NCBI RefSeq assembly: GCF_900182565.1
Contig: NZ_FXTI01000001.1
Span: 62,001-126,000 of the forward strand
Source: Melghirimyces algeriensis
GTDB taxonomy: Bacteria; Bacillota; Bacilli; Thermoactinomycetales; DSM-45169
DNA length: 64,000 nt
Direction of reading: 5' to 3'
Shown: positions 33,237 through 41,639 of the stretch, in pieces
Layout: each line of letters begins with the position of its first letter
Position numbering within the stretch: the stretch's first letter is position 1
Notes under the pieces: model-generated
What the model was told of the DNA's origin: nothing
The model's input: the letters and a program-made list of their open reading frames with translations, nothing else
The model's database searches: none
Translations under genes and position numbers: made by a program

Positions 33237-34394
33237 ATGATACTGGTAACAGGAGCGGATGGCTATGTCGGGTGGCCGTTAATGTTAAAACTGTCTAAAA
33301 CCTATCCCAATGAACGGATTGTCGGAGTGGATCACTTTGGTCGTCGCAAATGGGTGGAAGAAATCGGGAGTGTCAGTGCGATTCCGATTGCTTCCATGGA
33401 GAAACGGCTGGAATCAGCCCGGAAACATGGGATGAACAACCTTTCATTTGTGAAAGAGGATCTAACAAACTATGAAAAAGTTTGTCAGATATTGCAAACC
33501 TTCAGGCCTCGGGTGATCTTGCATACCGCGGCCCAACCTGCGGCTCCCTATTCCCATGTTCATGCACCGTTGGCAAATTTCACACAGGAAAACAACAATC
33601 GCATGTGCCGAAACCTGCTGTGGGCAATCAGAGAGCTGGGAATGGAGGAGGATACACATCTGGTAGAGACCACCACCACAGGGGTCTATGGGGCTCCCAA
33701 TTTTCCGATTCCGGAAGGTTATATCGAAGTGAAAACCGATCAGGGAATGGATCTCCTTCCGTATCCGGGGTTGGCGACTTCATGGTATCACATGAGTAAA
33801 ATGCACGATATCAATAACCTTTCCCTAGCATCCCGGTTATGGGAACTAACGGTCACAGATGTTCGTACAGCGATTGTATTTGGTACAGGTACGAAAGAAA
33901 CCCGCTTGGACCCGGACCTGGCAACCCGCTTTGACTTTGACTTTTACTTTGGAGTGGTAGCCAATCGCTTTTGTGCACAGGCATTGGCGGGACACCCCAT
34001 CACCCTTTATGGAAAAGGGGAGCAGAGAAAACCGATGATTTCACTGGAAGATGCGGTACGTTCCTTGGTGAAGGCAGTCGAACTCCCCCGGCATAAGACC
34101 ATGAAGGTGTATAATCAGATGACCGTTTTGGCCAGTCCCAAAGAACTGGCGGAGGCGATTCAGAAAGCGACTGGCAACCAGGGGATTCAGACGGAAGTGA
34201 CGCATTTGCCCAATCCGAGAAAGGAAAATGAAACCCATCAGATGGAGATGAAAAATGAAGGGTTTTTACAGGATTTGTTACCCGATGGTGCTTCGCTCCC
34301 CCTACAAGACGAAATGGAGGAAATGATCCGGGACTTAAAGCCCTATCAATCGGTCTTTGTTCATTACCGGGATCGGTTTATGCAAGTGGAGTAG
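33237..34394 (+). CDS. SQD1-like NAD-dependent epimerase (UDP-sulfoquinovose synthase homologue)
   Basis: 385 residues. The match to plant and cyanobacterial SQD1 extends along the whole chain: GADGYVGW, QPAAPYSHV, FTQENNN, TTTGVYGAPN, GYIEVKT, DLLPYPGLATSWYHMSKMHDINNL, VFGTGTKET, NRFCAQALAGHPITLYGKGEQRKP. The catalytic triad is probably Thr147, Tyr184, Lys188, almost at SQD1 numbering. SQD1 joins sulfite to UDP-glucose to give UDP-sulfoquinovose. Related SDRs with other substrates exist, so a sulfosugar product is inference. ATG 33237 follows AGGAGG. Its place before a CgeB-like glycosyltransferase suggests a spore glycan precursor. Confidence 0.82.
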   Translation: MILVTGADGYVGWPLMLKLSKTYPNERIVGVDHFGRRKWVEEIGSVSAIPIASMEKRLESARKHGMNNLSFVKEDLTNYEKVCQILQTFRPRVILHTAAQPAAPYSHVHAPLANFTQENNNRMCRNLLWAIRELGMEEDTHLVETTTTGVYGAPNFPIPEGYIEVKTDQGMDLLPYPGLATSWYHMSKMHDINNLSLASRLWELTVTDVRTAIVFGTGTKETRLDPDLATRFDFDFYFGVVANRFCAQALAGHPITLYGKGEQRKPMISLEDAVRSLVKAVELPRHKTMKVYNQMTVLASPKELAEAIQKATGNQGIQTEVTHLPNPRKENETHQMEMKNEGFLQDLLPDGASLPLQDEMEEMIRDLKPYQSVFVHYRDRFMQVE

Positions 34395-34418
34395 AAAGCA
34401 AAACAGGAGGGAGTCACA

Positions 34419-35975
34419 TTGAAATGGGCTTACTTGGAAAAACTCCCCGCCTATGTTGAAACGATTCCTTCCGGATTTGAGGCGAACGGAATTCCATTGA
34501 TACTTCCCAAATCGGATCTCTCTCCCAAAGCATGGGTTCAGCATTTAAAGGAGCACCAACCGGATGTCATATTAACCAGTGGCTGGAGTCCGTTTCATCA
34601 GGATGATTATTTAAATGCGATTCGGCAATATTGTCATGAGACTGGCAGTCTTCATGTATTCTGGTCCTTTGAAGACCCCCTTCACACAGATATTTGGGGA
34701 ATGTATATGGTTGAGACAGGACGGCCGGATGTCGTATTTACCCATGCACTGGGTGCTTCCGCAACCTATCGGGAAACAGGTGTTCCTGCCTACTATCTCC
34801 CTTTTGCCTGTAACCCCCGCATCCATCGAAGCGATGAGTACTGGATGGATTATCAATCGGATATTGCATTGGTAGCCAACTTCTCCAATAGCACGATGGA
34901 TTGTGACAGAATCAACAGCCTCCGTCTGTTGTTGGAGCCTGTAATCAAACAGGGGTATCCATTATCCATCTGGGGTGAGGGATGGGAAGAAGGAAGACGA
35001 TATCTTCCCTTCTCCCTTCCCAAACAGGTGATCCGGGGAGCGATACCGTACCGGGATGTTCCCAAGGTGTATGCATCCGCCAAGGTGGTGCTGGGCATCC
35101 AGAATGATTCCTGTATATTAAGCCGCCGGACCTGGGAGTGTATGGGGAGCGGGGGGTTTCTGTTGGCTCCCCATACACCGGCGGTTTTGCACCATTTTCA
35201 GCCCGGAACCCACCTGGTCACCACACAGAGTCCGGAAGAAACCGCAAGATTGGTGCGGCACTATCTAAGCCATCCCCAAGAACGGAAAAGAATCGCCAAG
35301 AACGGACAAACAAATGTATACCAACAACACACTTACCGTCATCGTATTCAAACCATGAATAAGATTGTTACGGAGATGCTGGATTCCAAGCGAAAAGGAA
35401 AACGTGTCTATTCCCTTTCGTCCCGTTTGAAGCAGGAGATCCGTCCTTATCAAATTGATTCCACACACTCACACAAGATATCATGGTTGGAGATCAGTCG
35501 GAAAACGGCTTCCAGGCTACAATCTCAGGCTTGCCTTTGGTTTGATTTAATGGATGAAAATGCCTCCGCCTTGGAGTTGGTATCGGCGAAACTAAATCTT
35601 TATCTGCTGTCCAAACCCGAAGGAAATCCGCGTCTTCGGTACGAAATCATACAACCGGATCAGGAATCAGAACGAGTGGTATCAGTTCATGAAAAAGAGA
35701 TCGCATTTTCTCTTGATTCCCGCTATCCTTACCATCGGTATTGGGTTTCCCTTTCCTTAACGGAGGAAATCCGTGAATGGAAGCGAAATGGTGACCGATT
35801 TCTGGGAGTCCGTCTGAGTGTTCATCCACAGGATGTCGGAGCGATTCGAATCATGGGCAAAGAACGACCCCGTGTGCCCCCACTGTCGAATTTGGATCAC
35901 TATCGACGATTCATTCCCCGGTTAGAGATCATCTATGAAGGGAAATCAGGACCTTGGCATCCATTTCGGCAGTAA
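34419..35975 (+). CDS. CgeB-like spore glycosyltransferase, paralogue 2
   Basis: 518 residues from TTG 34419, behind GGAGGGAG. The gene is co-linear with the paralogue at 29979 throughout: KWAYLEKLPAYVETIPSGFEANGIPL, FWSFEDPLHTDIWGMYM, PDVVFTHALGASATYRETGVPAYYLPFACNPRIHR, VVLGIQNDSCILSRRTWECMGSGGFLLAPH. About half of the residues are shared by eye. The same C-terminal beta-rich extension is present, ending RRFIPRLEIIYE. Two similar transferases in separate operons suggest successive additions or two acceptors on the spore surface. Confidence 0.88.
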   Translation: MKWAYLEKLPAYVETIPSGFEANGIPLILPKSDLSPKAWVQHLKEHQPDVILTSGWSPFHQDDYLNAIRQYCHETGSLHVFWSFEDPLHTDIWGMYMVETGRPDVVFTHALGASATYRETGVPAYYLPFACNPRIHRSDEYWMDYQSDIALVANFSNSTMDCDRINSLRLLLEPVIKQGYPLSIWGEGWEEGRRYLPFSLPKQVIRGAIPYRDVPKVYASAKVVLGIQNDSCILSRRTWECMGSGGFLLAPHTPAVLHHFQPGTHLVTTQSPEETARLVRHYLSHPQERKRIAKNGQTNVYQQHTYRHRIQTMNKIVTEMLDSKRKGKRVYSLSSRLKQEIRPYQIDSTHSHKISWLEISRKTASRLQSQACLWFDLMDENASALELVSAKLNLYLLSKPEGNPRLRYEIIQPDQESERVVSVHEKEIAFSLDSRYPYHRYWVSLSLTEEIREWKRNGDRFLGVRLSVHPQDVGAIRIMGKERPRVPPLSNLDHYRRFIPRLEIIYEGKSGPWHPFRQ

Positions 35976-36038
35976 CCCACCCATTGCCTGTTCTTCACAT
36001 AATTTTCAGAAGGACACGTGCTGGTGGGTGCTTTTTTT
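35974..36038 (+). terminator. Terminator after the second CgeB-like gene
   Basis: ACCCACC (overlapping the stop codon) pairs with GGTGGGT across a loop of about 42 bases; GC and eight T follow. Confidence 0.6.
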
Positions 36039-36068
36039 TTGCATCATAGAAGTGAAGGAGGGAGATAG

Positions 36069-36416
36069 GTGAATCGATCGGGTTGGAAAGGTGTGGTTTT
36101 GACTTCGGTTGTTGCGATAACAGTCGTTGGTTGTTCCCAAGGTTCACAGACGGACTCCTCGCAAGGGGAAAGCAATGAAACGATAACAGTGGATGCAGCG
36201 AAAGCGGAAGCGAGTTACCAGAGCAATTGTATGGGGTGTCACGGTCAGGATTTGGAAGGGGCTCAGGGACCCAGCTTGCAGAAAGTGGGCAGTAAGTACT
36301 CCGCCAAAAAGATTGAGACGATTATTCAAGGCGGGATTGGCTCCATGCCTGCCCAAGTATCCCTTGATCCAAAAGAGCGGAAAAACCTGGCCGGCTGGTT
36401 GGCAGAAAAAAAGTAG
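36069..36416 (+). CDS. Lipoprotein c-type cytochrome (c551/CccB-like)
   Basis: 115 residues from GTG 36069 after GGAGGGAG. Signal peptide with lipobox VVGC (Cys22), then a single haem motif CMGCH and a distal Met ligand in GSMPAQ. Small membrane-anchored monohaem cytochromes of this kind carry electrons on the outer face of Bacillus membranes to cytochrome oxidase. Monocistronic with its own terminator. Confidence 0.92.
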   Translation: MNRSGWKGVVLTSVVAITVVGCSQGSQTDSSQGESNETITVDAAKAEASYQSNCMGCHGQDLEGAQGPSLQKVGSKYSAKKIETIIQGGIGSMPAQVSLDPKERKNLAGWLAEKK

Positions 36417-36423
36417 CGACGAT

Positions 36424-36453
36424 AAAAGCGCTCCCGTTTATAGGAGCGCTTTT
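36424..36453. terminator. Bidirectional terminator
   Basis: AAAAGCGCTCC and GGAGCGCTTTT are exact complements around CGTTTATA. It closes the cytochrome gene and the convergent symporter gene. Confidence 0.9.
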
Positions 36454-36465
36454 TGTTTAATGGCG

Positions 36466-37893
36466 TCAAGCCTGGGCCTGTTTGTTTTTGTTTTCCGATT
36501 CATCTGTATCCCAACATTCTACATTTTTCAAATGGGGAATGTTGGTTACATGAAAGACCGGATCTTTTCCTTCTTTTTTCTGTCGCAGATAATCTTTGAG
36601 AGCGGCGAAGGCGATGGGTCCTAAAAGGGCAATGGCAATCAGGTTTAACAAAGCCATGGAACCCATGAATACATCTGCCAGGCTCCATACAATATTGATT
36701 TTGGTTACAGCGCCAAAAATAATCATCCCAAGAACAGCTAGGCGGTATGCGGTGAGCCAACCTTTATGGGTGTTGATAAACTCGATATTGGTTTCTCCAT
36801 AATAGTAGTTTCCAATCAAGGAACTAAAAGCAAACAGCAAAATGGCGACAGCCACAAATACACCGGCCCATGACCCCACTTGCGTTGCCAATGCATCTTG
36901 GGTGAGTTGGATTCCGTCACTAGAAGAAGCATGCTGCCCGGATAAGAGGATAATAAATGCAGTGCTGCTACAAATAATCAGGGTGTCGGTGAAAACACCA
37001 AGCGTTTGAATCAACCCCTGTTTTACCGGATGACTGACATTTGCTGTAGCGGCAGCATTGGGGGCGCTTCCCATCCCGGCTTCATTGGAAAAAAGACCGC
37101 GTTTAATTCCTTCGCTTAACGCGACACCAATTCCGCCGCCTGCTACTTCTTTTAGACCAAACGCACTGTTAAAGATGAGAGCCAAAACATCAGGGATTTG
37201 AGAGAAGTTTTTCACAAGAATATAAAAGGCCAACAGGATATACAGAACAGCCATAATGGGAACAATGACTTGGGCCGTTTGGGCAATCCGTTTCACACCC
37301 CCAAAGATGATAACAGCTACAACGGCGGCTAGAATCAGTCCCATCATCATCCGATCCATACCGAAGGGTTCATAAGCCAGGGCGATGGTATTCGCTTGTA
37401 CCGAGTTAAATACCAATCCAAAGCAAAGCGTAATCAAAATGGAGAAAAGAACCCCCATCCAACGTTTGTTTAACGCTTTTTCCATATAATAGGCCGGACC
37501 GCCACGGAAGGTATCTCCATCTTTCACCTTATAGATCTGGGCCAATGTACTTTCCACAAATCCAGAGGCGGCTCCCAACAGGGCGATGAGCCACATCCAA
37601 AAGACAGCACCCGGTCCGCCGACGGAGATGGCAAAGGCGACCCCTGCCAGGTTTCCCGTTCCTACGCGTGATGCCAAGCTGATGCAGAACGCCTGAAAGG
37701 AAGAAACCCCTTTTTTATCGGTTTTGGTTTCTGCTTTTCCTCCCAGGAGACGAACCATTTCCCCGATCAACCGAAACTGGACGAAACGGCTTCGGATGGT
37801 AAACCATAGTCCAAGCCCGATCAAAAGGTAGATTAGGAGGTAGTCCCAGAGAATACTATTGATCTGACCGATAAGTCCTTCCAACACAGTCAT
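36466..37893 (-). CDS. Alanine/glycine:cation symporter (AGCS family)
   Basis: 475 residues, about 11 membrane segments. Family signatures are ISLASRVGTGNLAGVAFAISVGGPGAVFWMW near the N-terminus, GGPAYYMEKAL and LFSNEAGMGSAPNAAATANVSHPVKQGLIQTLGVF. It imports alanine or glycine with sodium or protons. I use ATG 37893 behind GAGGTGACC; TTG 37911 upstream is in frame but lies over that site. The upstream 316-base gap shows no glycine riboswitch. Confidence 0.93.
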   Translation of the reverse strand: MTVLEGLIGQINSILWDYLLIYLLIGLGLWFTIRSRFVQFRLIGEMVRLLGGKAETKTDKKGVSSFQAFCISLASRVGTGNLAGVAFAISVGGPGAVFWMWLIALLGAASGFVESTLAQIYKVKDGDTFRGGPAYYMEKALNKRWMGVLFSILITLCFGLVFNSVQANTIALAYEPFGMDRMMMGLILAAVVAVIIFGGVKRIAQTAQVIVPIMAVLYILLAFYILVKNFSQIPDVLALIFNSAFGLKEVAGGGIGVALSEGIKRGLFSNEAGMGSAPNAAATANVSHPVKQGLIQTLGVFTDTLIICSSTAFIILLSGQHASSSDGIQLTQDALATQVGSWAGVFVAVAILLFAFSSLIGNYYYGETNIEFINTHKGWLTAYRLAVLGMIIFGAVTKINIVWSLADVFMGSMALLNLIAIALLGPIAFAALKDYLRQKKEGKDPVFHVTNIPHLKNVECWDTDESENKNKQAQA

Positions 37894-38209
37894 AAGGTCA
37901 CCTCGCAACAATTAAATTTTTTTGAATTGAATGGAATCAGGTGGAGAATATATCAAAAAATACGATTCCATAGCCATACAACTTCCATATTACTATAAAA
38001 GCCGAGTTTATTCGAAGTCAAAATACACCAAATGTTATAGCTGAAACCGGATAAAAACCGACAAAGCCATGGTTTCAACCGTTTCCGGAAGTTAACAGAC
38101 CAACAGAAGCTTAGTGGAGGCCATTGAGTTGGCTCGTAACAGTAAATGAACAATTTTTACTCCTTGGAGAATATGCTTAAGAAGAAGGTCTGGGGAAGGA
38201 GAGAGCGAA
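37894..38209. other. 316-base gap between divergent genes
   Basis: AT-rich near the symporter. It contains an imperfect dyad, TGAAACC (about 38040) and GGTTTCA (about 38073), and a short open stretch GVEAIELARNSK-like before a TGA at about 38150 that may be a gene remnant. Several CATAnnnT-like motifs occur, as expected for a sporulation promoter of spoVR, but none has a convincing -35 partner. The spoVR ribosome site GGAAGGAGAG ends the gap. Confidence 0.4.
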
Positions 38210-39607
38210 ATGAGCGATCCAACCAAAGGGCTGGAGTATGCCATTGCCGAGATTACGGAGATCGCCAAAGGGTTTGGATTGGATTTTTATCCAATGCGAT
38301 ACGAGATCTGTCCCGCTGATATTATATATACCTTTGGAGCTTACGGAATGCCAACCCGTTTTTCCCATTGGAGTTTTGGAAAAGCCTTTCATAAAATGAA
38401 GCTGCAATACGATTTCAATCTGAGCCGGATTTATGAACTGGTGATTAACTCCAATCCCTGTTACGCATTTTTGTTGGAAGGAAACAGTTTGATTCAAAAC
38501 AAATTGATTGTTGCTCATGTGTTGGCTCATTGTGATTTCTTCAAGAACAATGCCCGATTTTCCCGGACTTCCAGGGATATGGTGGAGAGCATGGCTCTAA
38601 GTGCGGAACGAATCCGTCAGTATGAATTGAAATATGGAAAAGAGCGTGTGGAAAAGTTTCTGGACAGTGTGTTGGCTGTACAGGAACATGTAGATCCCAG
38701 TGTGATTCATCCAAAAGAACACAGGACAAAGAGATCGGAACAATCCCAAAATACGCCGTATGATGATCTTTGGAGGCTGGATCATGATAATGAACAGGGT
38801 ATGTTGTCTTCACCCTGGCAGGAAACGCTTCCAAAAGAGCCAACCAAGGATTTGTTGCGATTTGTGATGGAGCACAACCGCGTCTTGGAGGATTGGCAAC
38901 AGGATATCCTGACCATTTTACGGGAAGAGATGCTTTATTTTTGGCCGCAGATGGAGACGAAAATCATGAATGAAGGTTGGGCTTCCTATTGGCACATTCG
39001 AATCCTGAGGGAATTGGATCTTTCAGAAGCGGAATCCCTGGAATTTGCCAAGCTGAATGCTTCCGTGATTCAACCTTCATCTACCTCAATCAATCCTTAT
39101 TATCTGGGATTGAAGATGTTTGAGGACATTGAACAACGCTGGAACCATCCCACACCAAAAGAGCAGGAGCAATACGGCAGGGAACCGGGAAAAGGAAGAG
39201 AAAAAATATTTGAAGTTCGGGAAATGGATATGGATACATCCTTTATCCGCAATTATTTGACGGAAGAATTGGTGGAAAGGCTGGATCTCTATGTCTTTGA
39301 ACGGACAGGCAATGAGTGGACGGTAACAAGCAAACATTGGGAGAACGTACGGGATCAACTGATTGCCAGCCGGATCAACGGAGGACATCCGTATATTGTT
39401 GTGGAGGACGGGGATCACAAAAGAAATGGGGAACTCTATCTGAAACACCGGTATGAGGGGCTGGAACTGGATATCAAGTATATTGAAAAAACCTTGCCCC
39501 ATGTCTATCATTTATGGGGGCGAACCGTCCATATTGAAACAATTATTCAGGATAAACCGGTGCAATTCTCCTATAATGGGAAAAAATGCGTGCGCAGGTT
39601 TTTATGA
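38210..39607 (+). CDS. spoVR: Stage V sporulation protein R
   Basis: 465 residues matching the SpoVR family from end to end: FYPMRYEICPADIIYTFGAYGMPTRFSHWSFGKAFH near the N-terminus, NSNPCYAFLLEGNS, HVLAHCDFFKNN, LRFVMEHNRVLEDWQQDILTILREEMLYFWPQMETKIMNEGWASYWH. B. subtilis SpoVR (468) affects spore cortex formation and is made in the mother cell; its biochemistry is unknown. Start ATG 38210 follows GGAAGGAGAGAGCGAA. Monocistronic; repeat copy C lies after it on the other strand. Confidence 0.96.
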   Translation: MSDPTKGLEYAIAEITEIAKGFGLDFYPMRYEICPADIIYTFGAYGMPTRFSHWSFGKAFHKMKLQYDFNLSRIYELVINSNPCYAFLLEGNSLIQNKLIVAHVLAHCDFFKNNARFSRTSRDMVESMALSAERIRQYELKYGKERVEKFLDSVLAVQEHVDPSVIHPKEHRTKRSEQSQNTPYDDLWRLDHDNEQGMLSSPWQETLPKEPTKDLLRFVMEHNRVLEDWQQDILTILREEMLYFWPQMETKIMNEGWASYWHIRILRELDLSEAESLEFAKLNASVIQPSSTSINPYYLGLKMFEDIEQRWNHPTPKEQEQYGREPGKGREKIFEVREMDMDTSFIRNYLTEELVERLDLYVFERTGNEWTVTSKHWENVRDQLIASRINGGHPYIVVEDGDHKRNGELYLKHRYEGLELDIKYIEKTLPHVYHLWGRTVHIETIIQDKPVQFSYNGKKCVRRFL

Positions 39608-39680
39608 GTGAATCCGTTGTCCCCAGGGGAGGAGATTTTTCCAGTCCATTCTTTTTGCTGAGGGGTTTCTTCAAATGTTA

Positions 39681-39818
39681 AACCCCGCTATAGCGGGGTT
39701 GAGAATGCTGACAAAGTTAAGGGGAGGACCATTCACCTCTTTGCGGAGGTAAGAGCTGCGGGGACGGAAATTCCCCTCCCCCTACTTTGTCATGAACCTC
39801 AATCCGCCATAGCGGGTT
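39681..39818 (-). repeat. Structured intergenic repeat, copy C, with flanking palindromes
   Basis: Core 39699-39802 on the minus strand. It begins TTGAGGTTCATGACAAAGT, then GGGGGAGGGGAATTTCCG and CCCCGC, and ends CCTCCCCTTAACTTTGTC and AGCATTCTCAA. The two ends pair over about 19 positions with only three mismatches, forming the longest terminal stem of the family. Outside it stand AACCCCGCTATAGCGGGGTT (39681-39700) and CCGCCATAGCGGG (39804-39816), related palindromes on each flank. In this orientation it lies just downstream of the GNAT gene at 39817. Confidence 0.75.
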
Positions 39819-40290
39819 ATTCACGGTTTGACTCTTTAAACTCTTCCACATCCCAATTGCCGCCACCCAAGCAGAGTGTAGGTTTTCCAGTGGGTCCGGT
39901 AGTCAACTGAAATGCGACCAGCCCGGATTTAAAACAGAGCTTTAGGCTGGGAATATTGTCATAGGCGACACGGGTATAGACGCGATCCAGAGAATCCAGT
40001 GCACGTTGTAACAGAGATTCGCCCACGTTTCGCCGTCGGTAGCTGGGATGAACTACAATAAATGCCTCTTCCAGTCCATAGCGACCGAAAAGAATAAAAC
40101 CGACCAGTTTCTTTTGATCCACTGCAACAGCCATCCACGTACCTTCCGAAATATTTTCCTTTGATAACTTTTTTATCCAATTCAAGGCCCGATGCGTGAT
40201 CCGTCGATCACCATATCTGCGGGAGAAATGAAGAATATGGGGGCGCAGTCGTTGAAAGAGAGAAGGGGTGATGACAGAAATGCGAACCAT
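39817..40290 (-). CDS. GNAT-family N-acetyltransferase
   Basis: 157 residues. RRYGDRRITHRALNWIKK precedes the GNAT core: WMAVAVDQKKLVGFILFGRYGLEEAFIVVHPSYRRRNVGESLLQRAL, whose V-P-xx-RRRNVGE segment is the acetyl-CoA pyrophosphate loop. Start ATG 40290 follows GGGAGG at 11 bases; a longer frame to 40326 is less likely. Only seven bases separate it from the last YheC/YheD gene, so it is the fifth gene of that sigma-K-type operon. Substrate unknown; an amine in a coat peptide or protein would fit. Confidence 0.82.
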   Translation of the reverse strand: MVRISVITPSLFQRLRPHILHFSRRYGDRRITHRALNWIKKLSKENISEGTWMAVAVDQKKLVGFILFGRYGLEEAFIVVHPSYRRRNVGESLLQRALDSLDRVYTRVAYDNIPSLKLCFKSGLVAFQLTTGPTGKPTLCLGGGNWDVEEFKESNRE

Positions 40291-40297
40291 AAATGAG

Positions 40298-41623
40298 TCA
40301 CCCTCCCTTTCGTGTTCCAAAGACAAACCCGCTCAGGTAGAGAAAGTACTGAATCAATTTCTGAAGGGAGCGTTTTCGAATATTGGGTTCGTCAAACTTC
40401 ATCGGTTTGGCGTTGGCTTCAAAAAACCAGAGACGACCACTTGCTTCCATTCCCAGGTCCAAAGACATTTCCCCCAGATTGTTTCCTTCTTCCCGTTCAA
40501 TATGGGAAGCGATGGCTTGGGCCGTTTGCTCTATGTGTTTTCTCATCGCAGAATCATGTTTGGGAAAAGTGGATCTCAGAACGCTGGAAGTATTTGCAAT
40601 GGAACCACCCATAGGTACATGGGTACTGATCGATTCCTTGCCGGCCACGCGGATTCCGATTCCGGTAGGGGTCCAACGTCCACTCCCATCCTTCTGCATC
40701 AGAACACGAAGATCAAAAGGACGTCCTTTGTACTGTGCCAGCGGAATCCCTTGTTGCAGGATATAGGATTTATCTTGGGTGAAAGAGGATAGTATGTTTC
40801 GGAGCGAGTCCGGATTTTTTGCCAAGTGATGAATTTTTCCTTGTTTGGATTGTAAAGTGACCTGGTATCCATCCTTCTCTCGGATGACCCGGATCATCCC
40901 CTGACCTGCTTTTCCATTGATCGGTTTAAGAAAGAACACGCGGTGGTTTTGGGTCATTGCCGTCAAGGGTTCTCCTGGGTCCCATCGCTTTGTGTCCGGA
41001 AGAAGGGATGCCAATTGGGGTGAGCGTTTCATCTGAAGAAATAAGGTCCATTTGTTGAAAAAAGATGGATTGAACAGATGAATTTCGGGCATGGACATGA
41101 AATAGGAAAGGGCGTTTTGCTCCCGTATTTGTTGTTCAAGCATCCGGTTGGGGATTCGGTTATATACTATATCAGGCATTGGTAGTGTAGCAGGAATCCA
41201 ACGCTTTTTCGCATCACGTGTGGTCAAAAGAAATCCTTGGACGGTATCACTTTTCTGGTTTAATCCTTTTGGTGTCAACACGAAGACGGTTACCCCCAAC
41301 CGACGTCCAGTTTGGATGATATCGGCGAAATTCGAAGGGTTCCCCCGGAAGAAGTTGCCACTGGGGGATGTTAGAATGGCGACAAAAGGACCCGCTTTAT
41401 ATTCTTTGTCGCGAATGGGCTTCAGCCGAACCGGCAATAGATAACCGCTTGGATGTTTGTAATCGGGCGGTTGGATGTGTACCCTTTTCCTCATCCGAGA
41501 TCCAACGGTCATAGCCACAGTGGAAGAAGAGAAGGGGTTTGCTTTTTTGTATCGGGGGATGAATACCGCCTTGCCATCCGTTCCGTTGATGGCCAGCCAA
41601 CCCGATTGGAGCAAAGAATTCAA
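40298..41623 (-). CDS. YheC/YheD-family ATP-grasp spore coat protein, copy 4
   Basis: 441 residues from TTG 41623, behind GGGGGG. An N-terminal domain of about 100 residues is followed by an ATP-grasp region: VFFLKPINGKAGQGMIRVIRE (nucleotide loop), RPFDLRVLMQKDGSGRW, and the metal-binding end GEMSLDLGMEASGRLWFFEANAKPMKFD. The block FNKWTLFLQMKRSPQLASLLPDT is shared by all four copies. B. subtilis YheC and YheD are coat-associated; the ligase reaction, if any, is unknown. Fourth of four tandem paralogues. Confidence 0.88.
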   Translation of the reverse strand: MNSLLQSGWLAINGTDGKAVFIPRYKKANPFSSSTVAMTVGSRMRKRVHIQPPDYKHPSGYLLPVRLKPIRDKEYKAGPFVAILTSPSGNFFRGNPSNFADIIQTGRRLGVTVFVLTPKGLNQKSDTVQGFLLTTRDAKKRWIPATLPMPDIVYNRIPNRMLEQQIREQNALSYFMSMPEIHLFNPSFFNKWTLFLQMKRSPQLASLLPDTKRWDPGEPLTAMTQNHRVFFLKPINGKAGQGMIRVIREKDGYQVTLQSKQGKIHHLAKNPDSLRNILSSFTQDKSYILQQGIPLAQYKGRPFDLRVLMQKDGSGRWTPTGIGIRVAGKESISTHVPMGGSIANTSSVLRSTFPKHDSAMRKHIEQTAQAIASHIEREEGNNLGEMSLDLGMEASGRLWFFEANAKPMKFDEPNIRKRSLQKLIQYFLYLSGFVFGTRKGG

Positions 41624-41639
41624 ATTTGTTACCCCCCTT

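Noticed and set aside
37894..38209. Glycine riboswitch before the alanine/glycine symporter
   Set aside because: No aptamer core was found in the gap on the minus strand.
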